In this document: positions 13,482 to 21,401 of the stretch, piece after piece | Numbering within the stretch: position 1 is the stretch's first letter | How the letters are laid out: each line of letters starts with the position of its first letter | DNA from: an archaeon | Lineage (GTDB): Archaea > Nanobdellota > Nanobdellia > Pacearchaeales > UBA284 | Direction: 5' to 3' | Assembly (NCBI GenBank): GCA_030612665.1 | Contig: JAUWNL010000004.1 | Location: forward strand, 1-47,931 | DNA length: 47,931 nucleotides | Made by a program: the position numbers and the translations under genes | The notes under the pieces: model-generated | Told to the model about the DNA's origin: nothing | Seen by the model: only the letters and a program-made list of their open reading frames with translations | Databases searched by the model: none

Positions 13482-14921
13482 TTAAATATATTTTTTAATT
13501 ATCTTTGAGACTTTAACAGCATCAATCTTTCCTTTATATTTTTTCATAATGAGCCCCATGTAAGCATTAATGCTGAGAGCTGGCTTGTTTTTAATAAGCT
13601 TTTTGATTTCATCATCAAGCTTTGAAACATCAGTTACTTCCTCTTTTGTGACTTCTTTGATAGTTTTTCCTCTGGCTAGGCCTTCTATTGCCTTCTTTAC
13701 TCTTGACTCTTCAAGTTTTCCCTTACTTAGATAATCACAAATTGTTTCAAGAACATCGAGAGATAATTTTTCATAAACTTTATCAATTTCAATTTTTTCA
13801 TGACTTGCAATTTCTTTTGGCCAGATTGCAAGCATCTTAGCAATGAAACCAGGTTTGTTGTAGATGTTTATGAGAATTTTATATTCATCAAGCTTGTTTT
13901 CTTTAAGCAATGCTTGTGCAAGCTCACTATGCATTTTTTCTTCAAGCTCAGCTTTAATTTCATGTTTAAGTCTTGGAAGAGTCTTTTTTATATTATCAAT
14001 CATGTCTTTTGAAATCTTGATTAGGGGGATATCTGTTTCAGGATACATACGCGCAGCTCCTGGCAATGGCCTCAAGAAAGTTGTTGTGCCATCAATCTCA
14101 GCGCGTCTGACTTCAGGCAATGCCTTTTTCTTTTTTTCTTTTTTTAATTCTAGTTGCCGTATGATTTCAGTTTCAATAGTTTTTGAGATAAGGGTAGGAT
14201 CTTGAACTCCCTTAATCTCTATTCTAGGACCATCTTTAATTGACATGTTAACATCCTGCCTGATTGTTCCAAGGCCTCGCTTAACTTTACAGCTTCGAAG
14301 AATTTCCCCAATCTTTAAGGCTACTTGCTTTGCTTCTTCTGGACTTGATATATCTGGACTTGTTGCTATTTCAACAAGTGGAATTCCAAGCCTATCAAGA
14401 CGAAATATTTTTTGATGTTCTGTTTGTTTGATTATTCTTGCTGCATCCTCCTCAAGACAGATATTTTGGATTCCTATTTTTTTCCCAGAATCTGTTTCTA
14501 TATAGCCGTCTGTTGCAAGAAGTAAAGTTCTTTGAAATCCTGAGGTGTTTGAGCCATCAACAACAGTTTTGCGCATGACCTGGGTTGTTGTGATGGGGGT
14601 TGCATTGAGAAGTAAGGAAATTTGTAAGGCAATTCTGAGTGCTTCTTGGTTAATAAGATGTGGAGGTTCTTCATCCAATTCAACAAGACAAGTTGAATCA
14701 GAATAAGCTTGATAAACAAATTCTTTTTTCTTTGATTGTTCATAAGCTGCAGCAACGTCTATTTTTCCAGTTTCACCAGCAAGAGCATAAAGTCTTCTTC
14801 TGACTTCAATATCTGGATTTTCTTTTCTCAAGATGCTTGGACATTTACAGAAAAGCTTGTGGGTCTCAAGCTGTTGATGAATTTCAATTCCTGACTTAAG
14901 ACCTATCTTTTTATAATCCAT
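13482..14921 (-). CDS. gatE: Glu-tRNA(Gln) amidotransferase subunit E, lacking the AspRS-like insert
   Basis: GatE is the kinase/transferase partner of GatD in the archaeal pathway that turns Glu-tRNA(Gln) into Gln-tRNA(Gln). The signatures are GLKSGIEIHQQLETHKLFC, ELDEEPPH, VDGSNTSGFQRT, GIQNICLEEDAARI, RLDRLGIPLVEIAT and GLGTIRQDVNMSI. LRPLPGAARMYPETD and a GatB/YqeY-type tail domain (about 340-479) complete it. The tail and VDGSNTSGFQ favour GatE over GatB. At 479 residues it is about 140 shorter than usual GatE. The AspRS-like GAD insertion normally found before the LPGAARMYPETD block is missing; only a Lys-rich linker (about 256-270) is there. gatD is not in this window. Confidence 0.93.
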   Translation of the reverse strand: MDYKKIGLKSGIEIHQQLETHKLFCKCPSILRKENPDIEVRRRLYALAGETGKIDVAAAYEQSKKKEFVYQAYSDSTCLVELDEEPPHLINQEALRIALQISLLLNATPITTTQVMRKTVVDGSNTSGFQRTLLLATDGYIETDSGKKIGIQNICLEEDAARIIKQTEHQKIFRLDRLGIPLVEIATSPDISSPEEAKQVALKIGEILRSCKVKRGLGTIRQDVNMSIKDGPRIEIKGVQDPTLISKTIETEIIRQLELKKEKKKKALPEVRRAEIDGTTTFLRPLPGAARMYPETDIPLIKISKDMIDNIKKTLPRLKHEIKAELEEKMHSELAQALLKENKLDEYKILINIYNKPGFIAKMLAIWPKEIASHEKIEIDKVYEKLSLDVLETICDYLSKGKLEESRVKKAIEGLARGKTIKEVTKEEVTDVSKLDDEIKKLIKNKPALSINAYMGLIMKKYKGKIDAVKVSKIIKKYI

Positions 14922-14953
14922 GATAGAATTAAAGTGATGTGGCTTATAAATTT

Positions 14954-15883
14954 TTATTTTTTGGCAGTCTGGACGCGTATTAATTTTTTGGACACTTTCT
15001 TTCCCAAATCTATTTCATCTGCTGTTCTTTCAGCATCATCAACTATAATTTGATCTAGGAATTTTCTAGTTTTGGATCCATTTCTATAGTCTGGAGGACC
15101 AATTTCATCGAATCTGCCTTCCTTCTTTAATTCAGGTGCTTCTTTAAAAAATTCTTCATTACTAGGTTTGATTATCCCATATCTTTTCCCGCCCATTTTC
15201 CGAACTGTGGTGCTGCAAGGAACATCACTTTGACCATCTCCAATGTGGTTTATATTCTTCTTGGTTATTCTTCTTAAATGATGGGGGACATAAGCATTTT
15301 CATTAAATTCTGGGCCTTTATTTATTTGATAAAGATATTTTGTTTTTTCAGTATAACTCATTTTATGGATTGCTAAGCTAATACCTTTTTCATTCTCAAT
15401 AAATTCTGTTGCAAAAAGTCCTGTAAGATATTCAGCTATCTTACTGCCAGCAATCATCTCCCTTATAGCACAACTTATCACATAGAATTCTAAGCCAATA
15501 TTATATTCCTTCCATCTTTTATTATTTTTTACTAATTCTTTTGATTCTTTGAAAAATTCTAACACTCCTGGATGAAATTCAATTTTACTGCCCAATTCCC
15601 CCAATTTGTCGAGAGTTAACCCAGGAAAGATTCCTCTCTGTACAAAGTCAACTAAAACATCTGCGTAAGTAGTTTCATAACACAAAGTCTGTCTTGGGCC
15701 AAAAATTCCTACTTGTGGTCTTTCTTCTAATTTTTTGATTCTTCTTTTATATTCTTTGTTTGTAGTGCCCCAAAATTTTCTTGGAACATAATTATAAAAT
15801 TCGAAAATAGGTGTCTGAGAATAATCTTTAGTTAATGTCAAATCAAAGTCAAAAACAAGAGCAATATTATTAGTTCTAGCCAT
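14954..15883 (-). CDS. HAD-superfamily phosphatase-like hydrolase
   Basis: This 309-residue HAD protein has motif I as FDFDLTLT (nucleophile Asp and acid/base Asp), a motif II region near YVISCAIRE and motif IV as GDGQSD. The helical cap between about 25 and 100 includes aromatic and Arg-rich segments and resembles phosphoserine phosphatase-like enzymes. The C-terminal 80 residues, past the core, are charged. The substrate is unknown; a phosphomonoester is expected. A gap of 32 bases separates it from gatE, so co-transcription is possible. Confidence 0.85.
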   Translation of the reverse strand: MARTNNIALVFDFDLTLTKDYSQTPIFEFYNYVPRKFWGTTNKEYKRRIKKLEERPQVGIFGPRQTLCYETTYADVLVDFVQRGIFPGLTLDKLGELGSKIEFHPGVLEFFKESKELVKNNKRWKEYNIGLEFYVISCAIREMIAGSKIAEYLTGLFATEFIENEKGISLAIHKMSYTEKTKYLYQINKGPEFNENAYVPHHLRRITKKNINHIGDGQSDVPCSTTVRKMGGKRYGIIKPSNEEFFKEAPELKKEGRFDEIGPPDYRNGSKTRKFLDQIIVDDAERTADEIDLGKKVSKKLIRVQTAKK

Positions 15884-15942
15884 AAAAAAACAAGCTGACT
15901 TGGTTTTAAAATGATTCTTGCAATAAGAAATATATAATAAAA

Positions 15943-16015
15943 TGCTCCCACCGGGAGTTGAACCCGGGTCTGGGCCTCGAGAGGGCCCGATGCTTGGCCA
16001 CTACACCATGGGAGC
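15943..16015 (-). tRNA. tRNA-Glu(CUC)
   Basis: The reverse strand gives acceptor GCTCCCA/TGGGAGC, discriminator A, T loop TTCAACT, and anticodon stem GGGCC/GGCCC with loop CTCTCGA, so anticodon CTC. It is 73 bases with no intron. Glu-tRNA is also the precursor type in the GatDE pathway for which gatE lies about 1 kb away. Confidence 0.95.
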
Positions 16016-16075
16016 TTAGATTAAGTAAATAAAAAAAAGAAAAATTCTTTATAAAGTTGTTTATTTGTCTTCTTA

Positions 16076-16324
16076 TTATATCTTGTAGACTTTGTTACCC
16101 TTGTGAACACTTTCTGGAACAATGAGCCCTACCTCATCTCCTTTCTTAGCTTTCTCAATATCTTTTCTATCAATTTGCAAACTGTCCACAGTGACTTCAA
16201 TTTCCTTTTCGCCGCCCTTTATCTTGATCTTATCTCCTTTCTTAAGAGGAGCTGTAAGTTTGATTGAAGCAGCTTTTACATTCTTAAAGTAGTTTGTAAC
16301 TTCTCCGATTTCTTTTTCTGCCAT
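16076..16324 (-). CDS. Stand-alone EF-Tu domain-2-like translation factor barrel
   Basis: This 82-residue protein looks like a single beta-barrel domain II of translational GTPases. It has IGEVTNYF, a central KLTAPLKKGDKIKIKGG turn, VDSLQIDRKDIEKA and KKGDEVGLIV. Such single-domain proteins occur in archaea and are annotated as elongation-factor-like; the same fold caps U32 peptidases. Function is unknown. It sits between tRNA-Glu and tRNA-Gln on the same strand and may be part of one transcript with them. A TATA-like ATATATAG lies close to its start. Confidence 0.82.
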   Translation of the reverse strand: MAEKEIGEVTNYFKNVKAASIKLTAPLKKGDKIKIKGGEKEIEVTVDSLQIDRKDIEKAKKGDEVGLIVPESVHKGNKVYKI

Positions 16325-16365
16325 ATTTTACTATATATTATGTCATATTTAAAACTTATTGAAAA

Positions 16366-16438
16366 TAGCCCTGCCAGGATTCGAACCCGGGTCACAAGGT
16401 CCAGGGCCTTGGATGCTTGACCACTACACTACAGGGCT
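16366..16438 (-). tRNA. tRNA-Gln(CUG)
   Basis: The reverse strand starts AGCCCTG and ends CAGGGCT with discriminator A. The A1-T72 pair is typical of tRNA-Gln and is recognised by GatDE. The anticodon stem is CAAGG/CCTTG with loop CCCTGGA, so anticodon CTG. The T loop is TTCGAAT. It is 73 bases with no intron. Confidence 0.95.
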
Positions 16439-16485
16439 ATGGATATACTATAAAAGTTTGATTTAAAAACATTATTTTTTATAGA

Positions 16486-16956
16486 TTATAAGATGTAGCC
16501 ACCAATATGATGAATAGAAACATCTAGTTCATAGGTTTCGAGTTTCTTCTTAATTTTTTCTATTTTTTTCTTAAATTTAGAATCTCCATAAGAAATAGCT
16601 ACTCTACCTTTTGCTTTATTTAAATCACTAGAATAAGGATTTAAAGTTATTGTAAAACCTTCTTTTGTATAGGGTTTTTTAGCTATATTCCATGTAATGT
16701 TTTCAAAAAGAATTCTCTTATGTTCATATAGTTCCAGTATTTTTTCTTTTTTTATGTTATAAAATGTTTGTTTTATTACTTTTTGTTCTGGTTCTAGATT
16801 AAAATGTTTCTGAAAATATTTTTTTATGCATTTGTTAATTTCATCTGCAAAAATTTTAACTTCTATTGAATTAGCTTTTCCTAATTCAGTTAAGATTTTT
16901 TCCAAATCTTTTTTAGGCATCTGGCTTATTTGTTGCAGAGTCATTTCTATAGCCAT
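16486..16956 (-). CDS. Conserved-looking protein of unknown function
   Basis: This 156-residue protein starts at the ATG at 16956. An in-frame ATG six codons upstream is rejected because a TATA-like TTTATATAATC lies about 24 bases before 16956 and would overlap the longer form. It is Lys-rich, with a helical first half. The second half has strands such as FTITLNPYSS and KGRVAISYGDSKF, then a helix and LDVSIHHIGGYIL. It has no membrane segment. I do not recognise the family; an RNA-binding or tRNA-linked role is only suggested by the neighbouring tRNAs. Confidence 0.6.
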   Translation of the reverse strand: MAIEMTLQQISQMPKKDLEKILTELGKANSIEVKIFADEINKCIKKYFQKHFNLEPEQKVIKQTFYNIKKEKILELYEHKRILFENITWNIAKKPYTKEGFTITLNPYSSDLNKAKGRVAISYGDSKFKKKIEKIKKKLETYELDVSIHHIGGYIL

Positions 16957-17054
16957 AATATAAATAGAGGACAAGATTATATAAAATTACCCCATACAAT
17001 CTCAACTAATTGCAGCAAAAAACTTAAATATTCTATAATCTAAAAAAGGTTTAT

Positions 17055-17127
<73 letters not shown>

Positions 17128-17180
17128 TTTTGTCATTTTAGCACATAAATTTTTATATATTATTCTTTAGTAAATTTTTT

Positions 17181-17864
17181 ATGGCATTACATTATCTTTT
17201 CCCGCATGCATATAAATTTGAAAGAAAGGATCTTGAACTAGAATGGCTTCTTCAATTAGAAGGAAATGGTATTTTAGAGATAGTTGATTTCAATACTTTT
17301 GGATTAAAACAATTATTTGGTATAGTAGGGAATCAAATAAGAGATATGGCATTTATTAGACTTGAAAAAGGTGAAAAAGAATTATATGAGGATATTATAA
17401 AAATCTTGGGTCTGCAGGAAGAAGAAGGAAATGATCAGGAAAGGAAAATTGTAAATCTTGTTGGAGAAATAATTAAGAATAAAGAGCAATTTTCAATATA
17501 TAATGAATTAAAAACACTTCTCGCAAAATTTGATTGGGGCATAGGAAGTGAACCATTATGTGAAAAATACGAGAGAGAAAATTTTGTAAATTATTTTGCT
17601 GATTTAACAAGATTGAAAATAAATTATAAGGCTTATTTTTATAGTATAAAACAACCAATAAGAGAATTTTTAAAATTTTATCTTGTTAAAGAACCTGTTG
17701 AACTTACTGGGAAGTTTATCTTTGATGTACATAAAAGAATGGAAAAATTAGAAAAAGAGGAGAAAAAGAAAGCAGATGAAAAGAAAAGAACACAATGGAG
17801 CGAAACTCTTGAGAGAAGAGGTTATGTTAAAGTAAATGGGATGTACAGAAAAAAGAGGGCTTAG
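17181..17864 (+). CDS. Cytoplasmic helical protein of unknown function
   Basis: This 227-residue protein has a TATA-like TTTTTATATATT about 25 bases before the ATG. It looks all-helical and soluble, with alternating charged and hydrophobic segments. A Lys/Glu-rich coiled segment (about 185-205, KLEKEEKKKADEKKR) precedes the short end GYVKVNGMYRKKRA. No catalytic motif or metal site is visible. It is the first of three rightward genes of unknown function (17181, 17925, 18532), each with its own TATA box. I do not recognise the family. Confidence 0.6.
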   Translation: MALHYLFPHAYKFERKDLELEWLLQLEGNGILEIVDFNTFGLKQLFGIVGNQIRDMAFIRLEKGEKELYEDIIKILGLQEEEGNDQERKIVNLVGEIIKNKEQFSIYNELKTLLAKFDWGIGSEPLCEKYERENFVNYFADLTRLKINYKAYFYSIKQPIREFLKFYLVKEPVELTGKFIFDVHKRMEKLEKEEKKKADEKKRTQWSETLERRGYVKVNGMYRKKRA

Positions 17865-17891
17865 TTGCTACTATCAAATAATTACAATAGA

Positions 17892-17915
17892 AAAGTTTAT
17901 ATATAATTCTGAGGT
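17892..17915 (+). promoter_or_regulatory. TATA box and Shine-Dalgarno of the 17925 gene
   Basis: TTTATATATAAT is followed by GAGGTGA about 10 bases before the ATG at 17925. The TATA box is unusually close to the SD for a leadered gene, so the transcript start is probably close to the SD itself. Confidence 0.45.
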
Positions 17916-17924
17916 GATTTTTTT

Positions 17925-18494
17925 ATGGTATTCGGCCTTGGCAAGAAGAAAAAACCTAAGAAAGAAATTCCAGTATATTCCGGAGAATGTTCAAAAAAAT
18001 CTGAACAGCCAGATGATCTAATAACTACACTACAATCATTCATGATTAATTATTTAGAAATAGAGTATAGGCTCAATGAAAAATTTGAATATTACCCTAT
18101 TTTTGAAATAAAAGACAAAGAGATAAAAAAAATGGCTTTTAGACCTAACAATTCATGCTCAGAAAAAAACCTAAAAATTGATAGAAAAGTAATAATGCCA
18201 AGGTTTTGTAAATCAATGGGGGCTGAATTTTTTGCATCTTATGTTCATGAGGCAATAAAGAATAACAGCAGATATAGATTATATAACCAAAAACCAGAGA
18301 TGAACTTTTATGAATTAAATAAACCAGTTAAGATAACTGATTTAATACTTAGATTAGAAGAATTTGCTCATCCAAAACCCTTGAAAGTAGAAGAAAGGGA
18401 AGAAAAAGGAGAATCTATAGATAAAAAGTTGGATGCTGCATTTGCAGAATTTATGGAAGGTGAAGGAGATAATTCTGAAAAGCCTTTTTTATAA
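17925..18494 (+). CDS. Unknown protein with Lys-rich N-terminus and acidic tail
   Basis: This 189-residue protein begins with a short Gly/Lys segment (MVFGLGKKKKPKK), has a mixed middle part (about 30-150) and ends with a Glu-rich tail. Cysteines at about 22, 78 and 95 are scattered. AEFFASYVHEAI is an amphipathic helix. No membrane helix. An SD sequence (GAGGTGA) supports the ATG. It lies between two other unknown genes on the same strand and I cannot assign a family. Confidence 0.6.
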   Translation: MVFGLGKKKKPKKEIPVYSGECSKKSEQPDDLITTLQSFMINYLEIEYRLNEKFEYYPIFEIKDKEIKKMAFRPNNSCSEKNLKIDRKVIMPRFCKSMGAEFFASYVHEAIKNNSRYRLYNQKPEMNFYELNKPVKITDLILRLEEFAHPKPLKVEEREEKGESIDKKLDAAFAEFMEGEGDNSEKPFL

Positions 18495-18531
18495 CAATAA
18501 AGTTTAAAAGAACTAGGTTCTGTGTAAATAG

Positions 18532-19026
18532 ATGAAAAAAACAAAAGGGGCTAAAATTCCTTTAGATGAATTAAAGAAACAATATGACCCCTTTAGAAAG
18601 AAGTATAAGTTGCCAAGTTTTTCTGAACTTAATGAAGATTTTGATATAGAAAAAGCACAAGATAAAGAAACAGAAGTTCTTCTTCGAGAATTTCGTCGGG
18701 AGATTACTGACAAAGTTGCTGCTTTTCTTCGTTTTTTTGAATTGTTTTTGAATCCACAAGCAGCTCCATTGTTTGTGCTTGGAATGATTAAAAACCTTAC
18801 GTTGCATGATAAAGAAAATATTGCCAGGATATACAAAGAGCTTGTTGCTCTTGAAATTGAAGCAGTAAACCTTGATATTAGATATGTTGAAAAACATGAG
18901 GCCTTGTTTATTAAAGATTCATTCAAAAGATGGCAGGCTCTCAAGCCTGATTTACAAAGGATATGTAACTCTTTAAGAAAAATGCAGGTTAATAAGACAA
19001 AAGTTAAGAAAAGTTATTATGGTTGA
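18532..19026 (+). CDS. Conserved helical archaeal protein of unknown function
   Basis: This 164-residue all-helical soluble protein has a conserved-looking start KIPLDELKKQYDPFRKKYKLPSF, then LREFRREITDKVAAFLRFFE, NPQAAPLFVLGMIK and IARIYKELVALEIEAV. The regular spacing and Pro/Phe pattern look like a real conserved family, and I recall similar unnamed archaeal proteins, but no function is known. A TATA-like AGTTTAAAAG lies about 28 bases upstream. It is convergent with pheT, the ends being 30 bases apart. Confidence 0.65.
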   Translation: MKKTKGAKIPLDELKKQYDPFRKKYKLPSFSELNEDFDIEKAQDKETEVLLREFRREITDKVAAFLRFFELFLNPQAAPLFVLGMIKNLTLHDKENIARIYKELVALEIEAVNLDIRYVEKHEALFIKDSFKRWQALKPDLQRICNSLRKMQVNKTKVKKSYYG

Positions 19027-19056
19027 ATGATTAATTGAATGATTAAATTAGTTTAG

Positions 19057-20694
19057 TCATAAAAGATCAAAGATTTTTTCTAGATTGATTTCAAGAATAG
19101 ATATAGGCATCTTTATATGGAAATTTTTTAGGAAGGTGGGGTGAATCTCTCCTAATATTCCAACCTCTTTCTTGTTTATGAGGATTTTTGCTGTTCTTCC
19201 GTCGATAAATCCTTGTTTTGCTGTTTCTTCAATATTAAACTTGAGATTTAGCATTTTTTCAAAGTACTCGAGAATTTGTTTGATTTCTGTAAAATTAGAA
19301 GGGCCATATGCAATTATGAGGTGTTCTGATTCTTTAATCCCTGTTTCTTCTTTTCCCTTATCATTTATTTGGAAAACCTTTCCTATTTCAAAAATATGTT
19401 GAGGATATTCGGAATCAATATTATCTCCTAAGACTTTCATAATTGATGGAAATAAAGTCTGCCTTAAAAAATTATAATCTGTTTTGCTTTTTTCTACTTC
19501 AATCTTACTTCGTTGATTAGCTTTCTTGAGGTCTTGTTTTGTTAATAAATGATGTGTTGAAACTTCAAGCATATTCATGCCTGCAAGAATCTGAGAGATA
19601 TTTCTTTTGAGAATCTCTTTTCTGTTTTCTTGTCCTATTGTTGAGATTTTCGGAATTTCTGGTTTAAAATTTTCATAGCCATAAGCAATTGCAATGTCTT
19701 CTGCAATGTCTACCTCATGAAGAATATCTGTACGCCATGATGGTACAAGAACATTTTGATTTTTATAATCATATCCCATTTTTTCAATTAGTTTCTTGAA
19801 TTCTGGTTCTTGGATATTGAGTCCAAGAAGTTTGTTGATATTGTTTATGTTAATTTTTATTTTTTCTGGCTGTAAGTTTGGAGTTATTTCTGGATTCTTT
19901 TTATTATAAAACAATTTCATCTGATAAATTGTTCCCTGCATGTCAGCAAACATAGTAATGAGAATGTTGAGAGTCTTTTTTAGAATGTCAAGATTAAAAC
20001 CAGAACATTCAATGAAAATATCTTTTGTTTGTGTTGTTATCTTGCCTGTTTTATGTGAATTAATTATTGGAGGCATGCTAAGAATTTCATTATCTGCATC
20101 GATGAATATCGGGAATTTCTTTTTTCCTTGAAGAAGATATGCATATTCTCTGCCTGCTGGATGTTTCTGAAGAATTTCAATGCCTGTCATTTCTTTTGTT
20201 GCTTCCAGAGGCATGAAGTTTATGTCTTGAGGTTTTCTTGCTTCGTAACGAATTGGTAAAGTGATTTTTTCAAGAGGGTAAATCCCTATAGCTATTTTTT
20301 TTCTGTTTCTACCGAGAGTATTATGGATTTTTTCTTGAATATCCACAACTTCTTTTATTTTCTCATCGTCAAACTTAAGATCCTTAATTATAGCACAAAC
20401 AGTGTATGGTCTGACATCACTTACAGATTTATGAATCCTGACTTCATAATTTTTTAGTGGTTTGTTGAGGATGTATTGCTTGAGGCCAGGTTTTTTTCCA
20501 AGGAATGCAAGGAAAGAGCGAATATAGCCTTCAAGAGATAAGAGGTCTGGACGGTTTGGGAAAACTTCTATTATAACTTCATCTTTGCTTATTGATTCAA
20601 GAGGTGTTCCAAACATACTAATTTTCTCTTCAATCTGCTTTGTGAGTCTGATATGTTTTTCAAATTCTTTTTTGCTGAATTTTACAATTGCCAT
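19057..20694 (-). CDS. pheT: Phenylalanyl-tRNA synthetase beta subunit, archaeal type
   Basis: This 545-residue PheT forms the (alpha-beta)2 synthetase with PheS. It has the archaeal/eukaryotic N-terminal form without the bacterial tRNA-binding EMAP domain: VFPNRPDLLSLEGYIRSF, a B3/B4 region (about 90-200, the editing domain), LVPSWRTDILHEVDIAEDIAIAYGY and the catalytic-like C-terminal part. The lengths fit. It is last in the run pheS, Nudix, ASCH, pheT, one base after the ASCH gene. No shift or missing block is seen. Confidence 0.95.
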   Translation of the reverse strand: MAIVKFSKKEFEKHIRLTKQIEEKISMFGTPLESISKDEVIIEVFPNRPDLLSLEGYIRSFLAFLGKKPGLKQYILNKPLKNYEVRIHKSVSDVRPYTVCAIIKDLKFDDEKIKEVVDIQEKIHNTLGRNRKKIAIGIYPLEKITLPIRYEARKPQDINFMPLEATKEMTGIEILQKHPAGREYAYLLQGKKKFPIFIDADNEILSMPPIINSHKTGKITTQTKDIFIECSGFNLDILKKTLNILITMFADMQGTIYQMKLFYNKKNPEITPNLQPEKIKININNINKLLGLNIQEPEFKKLIEKMGYDYKNQNVLVPSWRTDILHEVDIAEDIAIAYGYENFKPEIPKISTIGQENRKEILKRNISQILAGMNMLEVSTHHLLTKQDLKKANQRSKIEVEKSKTDYNFLRQTLFPSIMKVLGDNIDSEYPQHIFEIGKVFQINDKGKEETGIKESEHLIIAYGPSNFTEIKQILEYFEKMLNLKFNIEETAKQGFIDGRTAKILINKKEVGILGEIHPTFLKNFHIKMPISILEINLEKIFDLL

Positions 20695-20695
20695 T

Positions 20696-20956
20696 TTACT
20701 CTCCTAATTGAATAACATAAAGTCCAAATTTAACCACATCTTTTGGATCATATTCAGATGGATTTAATTTAGTAACAAAATTTACTTTTTTCTTAATATT
20801 CCTTCCAGTATATTTTTGAGTTTTTGGATCATATTCTTCTAAAATTAAGATATCTCCTTCCTTAATATCAAAATCAGCTAATCTCATCTCAAATTTCTTC
20901 TCTCCATTGAGCATCTTTTCAAAATTTTCTGGCCATATTTTCTTTTTTATTTTCAT
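20696..20956 (-). CDS. ASCH/PUA-like (DUF3850-type) domain protein
   Basis: This 86-residue protein is a single ASCH-type RNA-binding beta-barrel. It has WPENFEKMLNGEKKFEMRL, then DFDIKEGDILILEEYDP and YTGRNIKKKVNFV. These correspond to the helix, the E-R pair, the GD turn and the tGR strand of the DUF3850/ASCH family. Such domains bind RNA or modified nucleotides; human ASCH proteins include a nuclease, but no catalytic site is assured here. It sits between a Nudix gene and pheT with one- and three-base gaps, so it is translated with the PheRS subunits. Confidence 0.82.
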   Translation of the reverse strand: MKIKKKIWPENFEKMLNGEKKFEMRLADFDIKEGDILILEEYDPKTQKYTGRNIKKKVNFVTKLNPSEYDPKDVVKFGLYVIQLGE

Positions 20957-20959
20957 TTT

Positions 20960-21400
20960 TTATTTTATATAAAATTTATTTTGTTTATAATTTTCTAAGA
21001 CCTTTGCGCTTGGAAAATATATTTTTTCTAGTAAATTATTTAAATCAAACCATTTCCATTCAGTTATTTCATCTGGTTCCATAACTTGTGGTTCTCCTTC
21101 AAAATCATCTGAAAATAACCCTATTGTTACAAAATGAGCTGTGTCGACCATATCATTATTAACACAAATCACTTTTATGTTATTTAATTTCATCCCAGTT
21201 TCTTCTGTAACTTCCCTCTTAGCTCCTTCTTCGAAAGATTCTTGGAAATGTAATTTGCCTCCAGGCATTGTCCAAGTCCCTTCTCCCTTTAATTCAGAAT
21301 CTGCCTTATGTGCATCTTCATGTCTTTTTCCAAGCAATACTTTTCCTTCTTTATTTAATATCATTACTCCAAATCCAACTCCTACTTTTTTCTTATCCAT
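20960..21400 (-). CDS. Nudix hydrolase
   Basis: This 146-residue protein has a perfect Nudix box GX5EX7REUXEEXGU at about 47-69 (GGKLHFQESFEEGAKREV, then TEETGM). This is the Mg-binding helix that hydrolyses nucleoside diphosphates linked to other groups. The surrounding WTMPGGKL and a downstream WKWF fit the MutT/ADP-ribose pyrophosphatase-like class. Substrates may include oxidised or modified nucleotides. It lies between pheS and the ASCH gene with one- and three-base gaps. Confidence 0.92.
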   Translation of the reverse strand: MDKKKVGVGFGVMILNKEGKVLLGKRHEDAHKADSELKGEGTWTMPGGKLHFQESFEEGAKREVTEETGMKLNNIKVICVNNDMVDTAHFVTIGLFSDDFEGEPQVMEPDEITEWKWFDLNNLLEKIYFPSAKVLENYKQNKFYIK

Positions 21401-21401
21401 C

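Noticed and set aside
13482-14921. GatB instead of GatE
   Set aside because: The start GLKSGIEIHQQLETHKLFC and the RLYALAGE and VDGSNTSGFQRT blocks fit GatE. Only the missing insert makes its length GatB-like.
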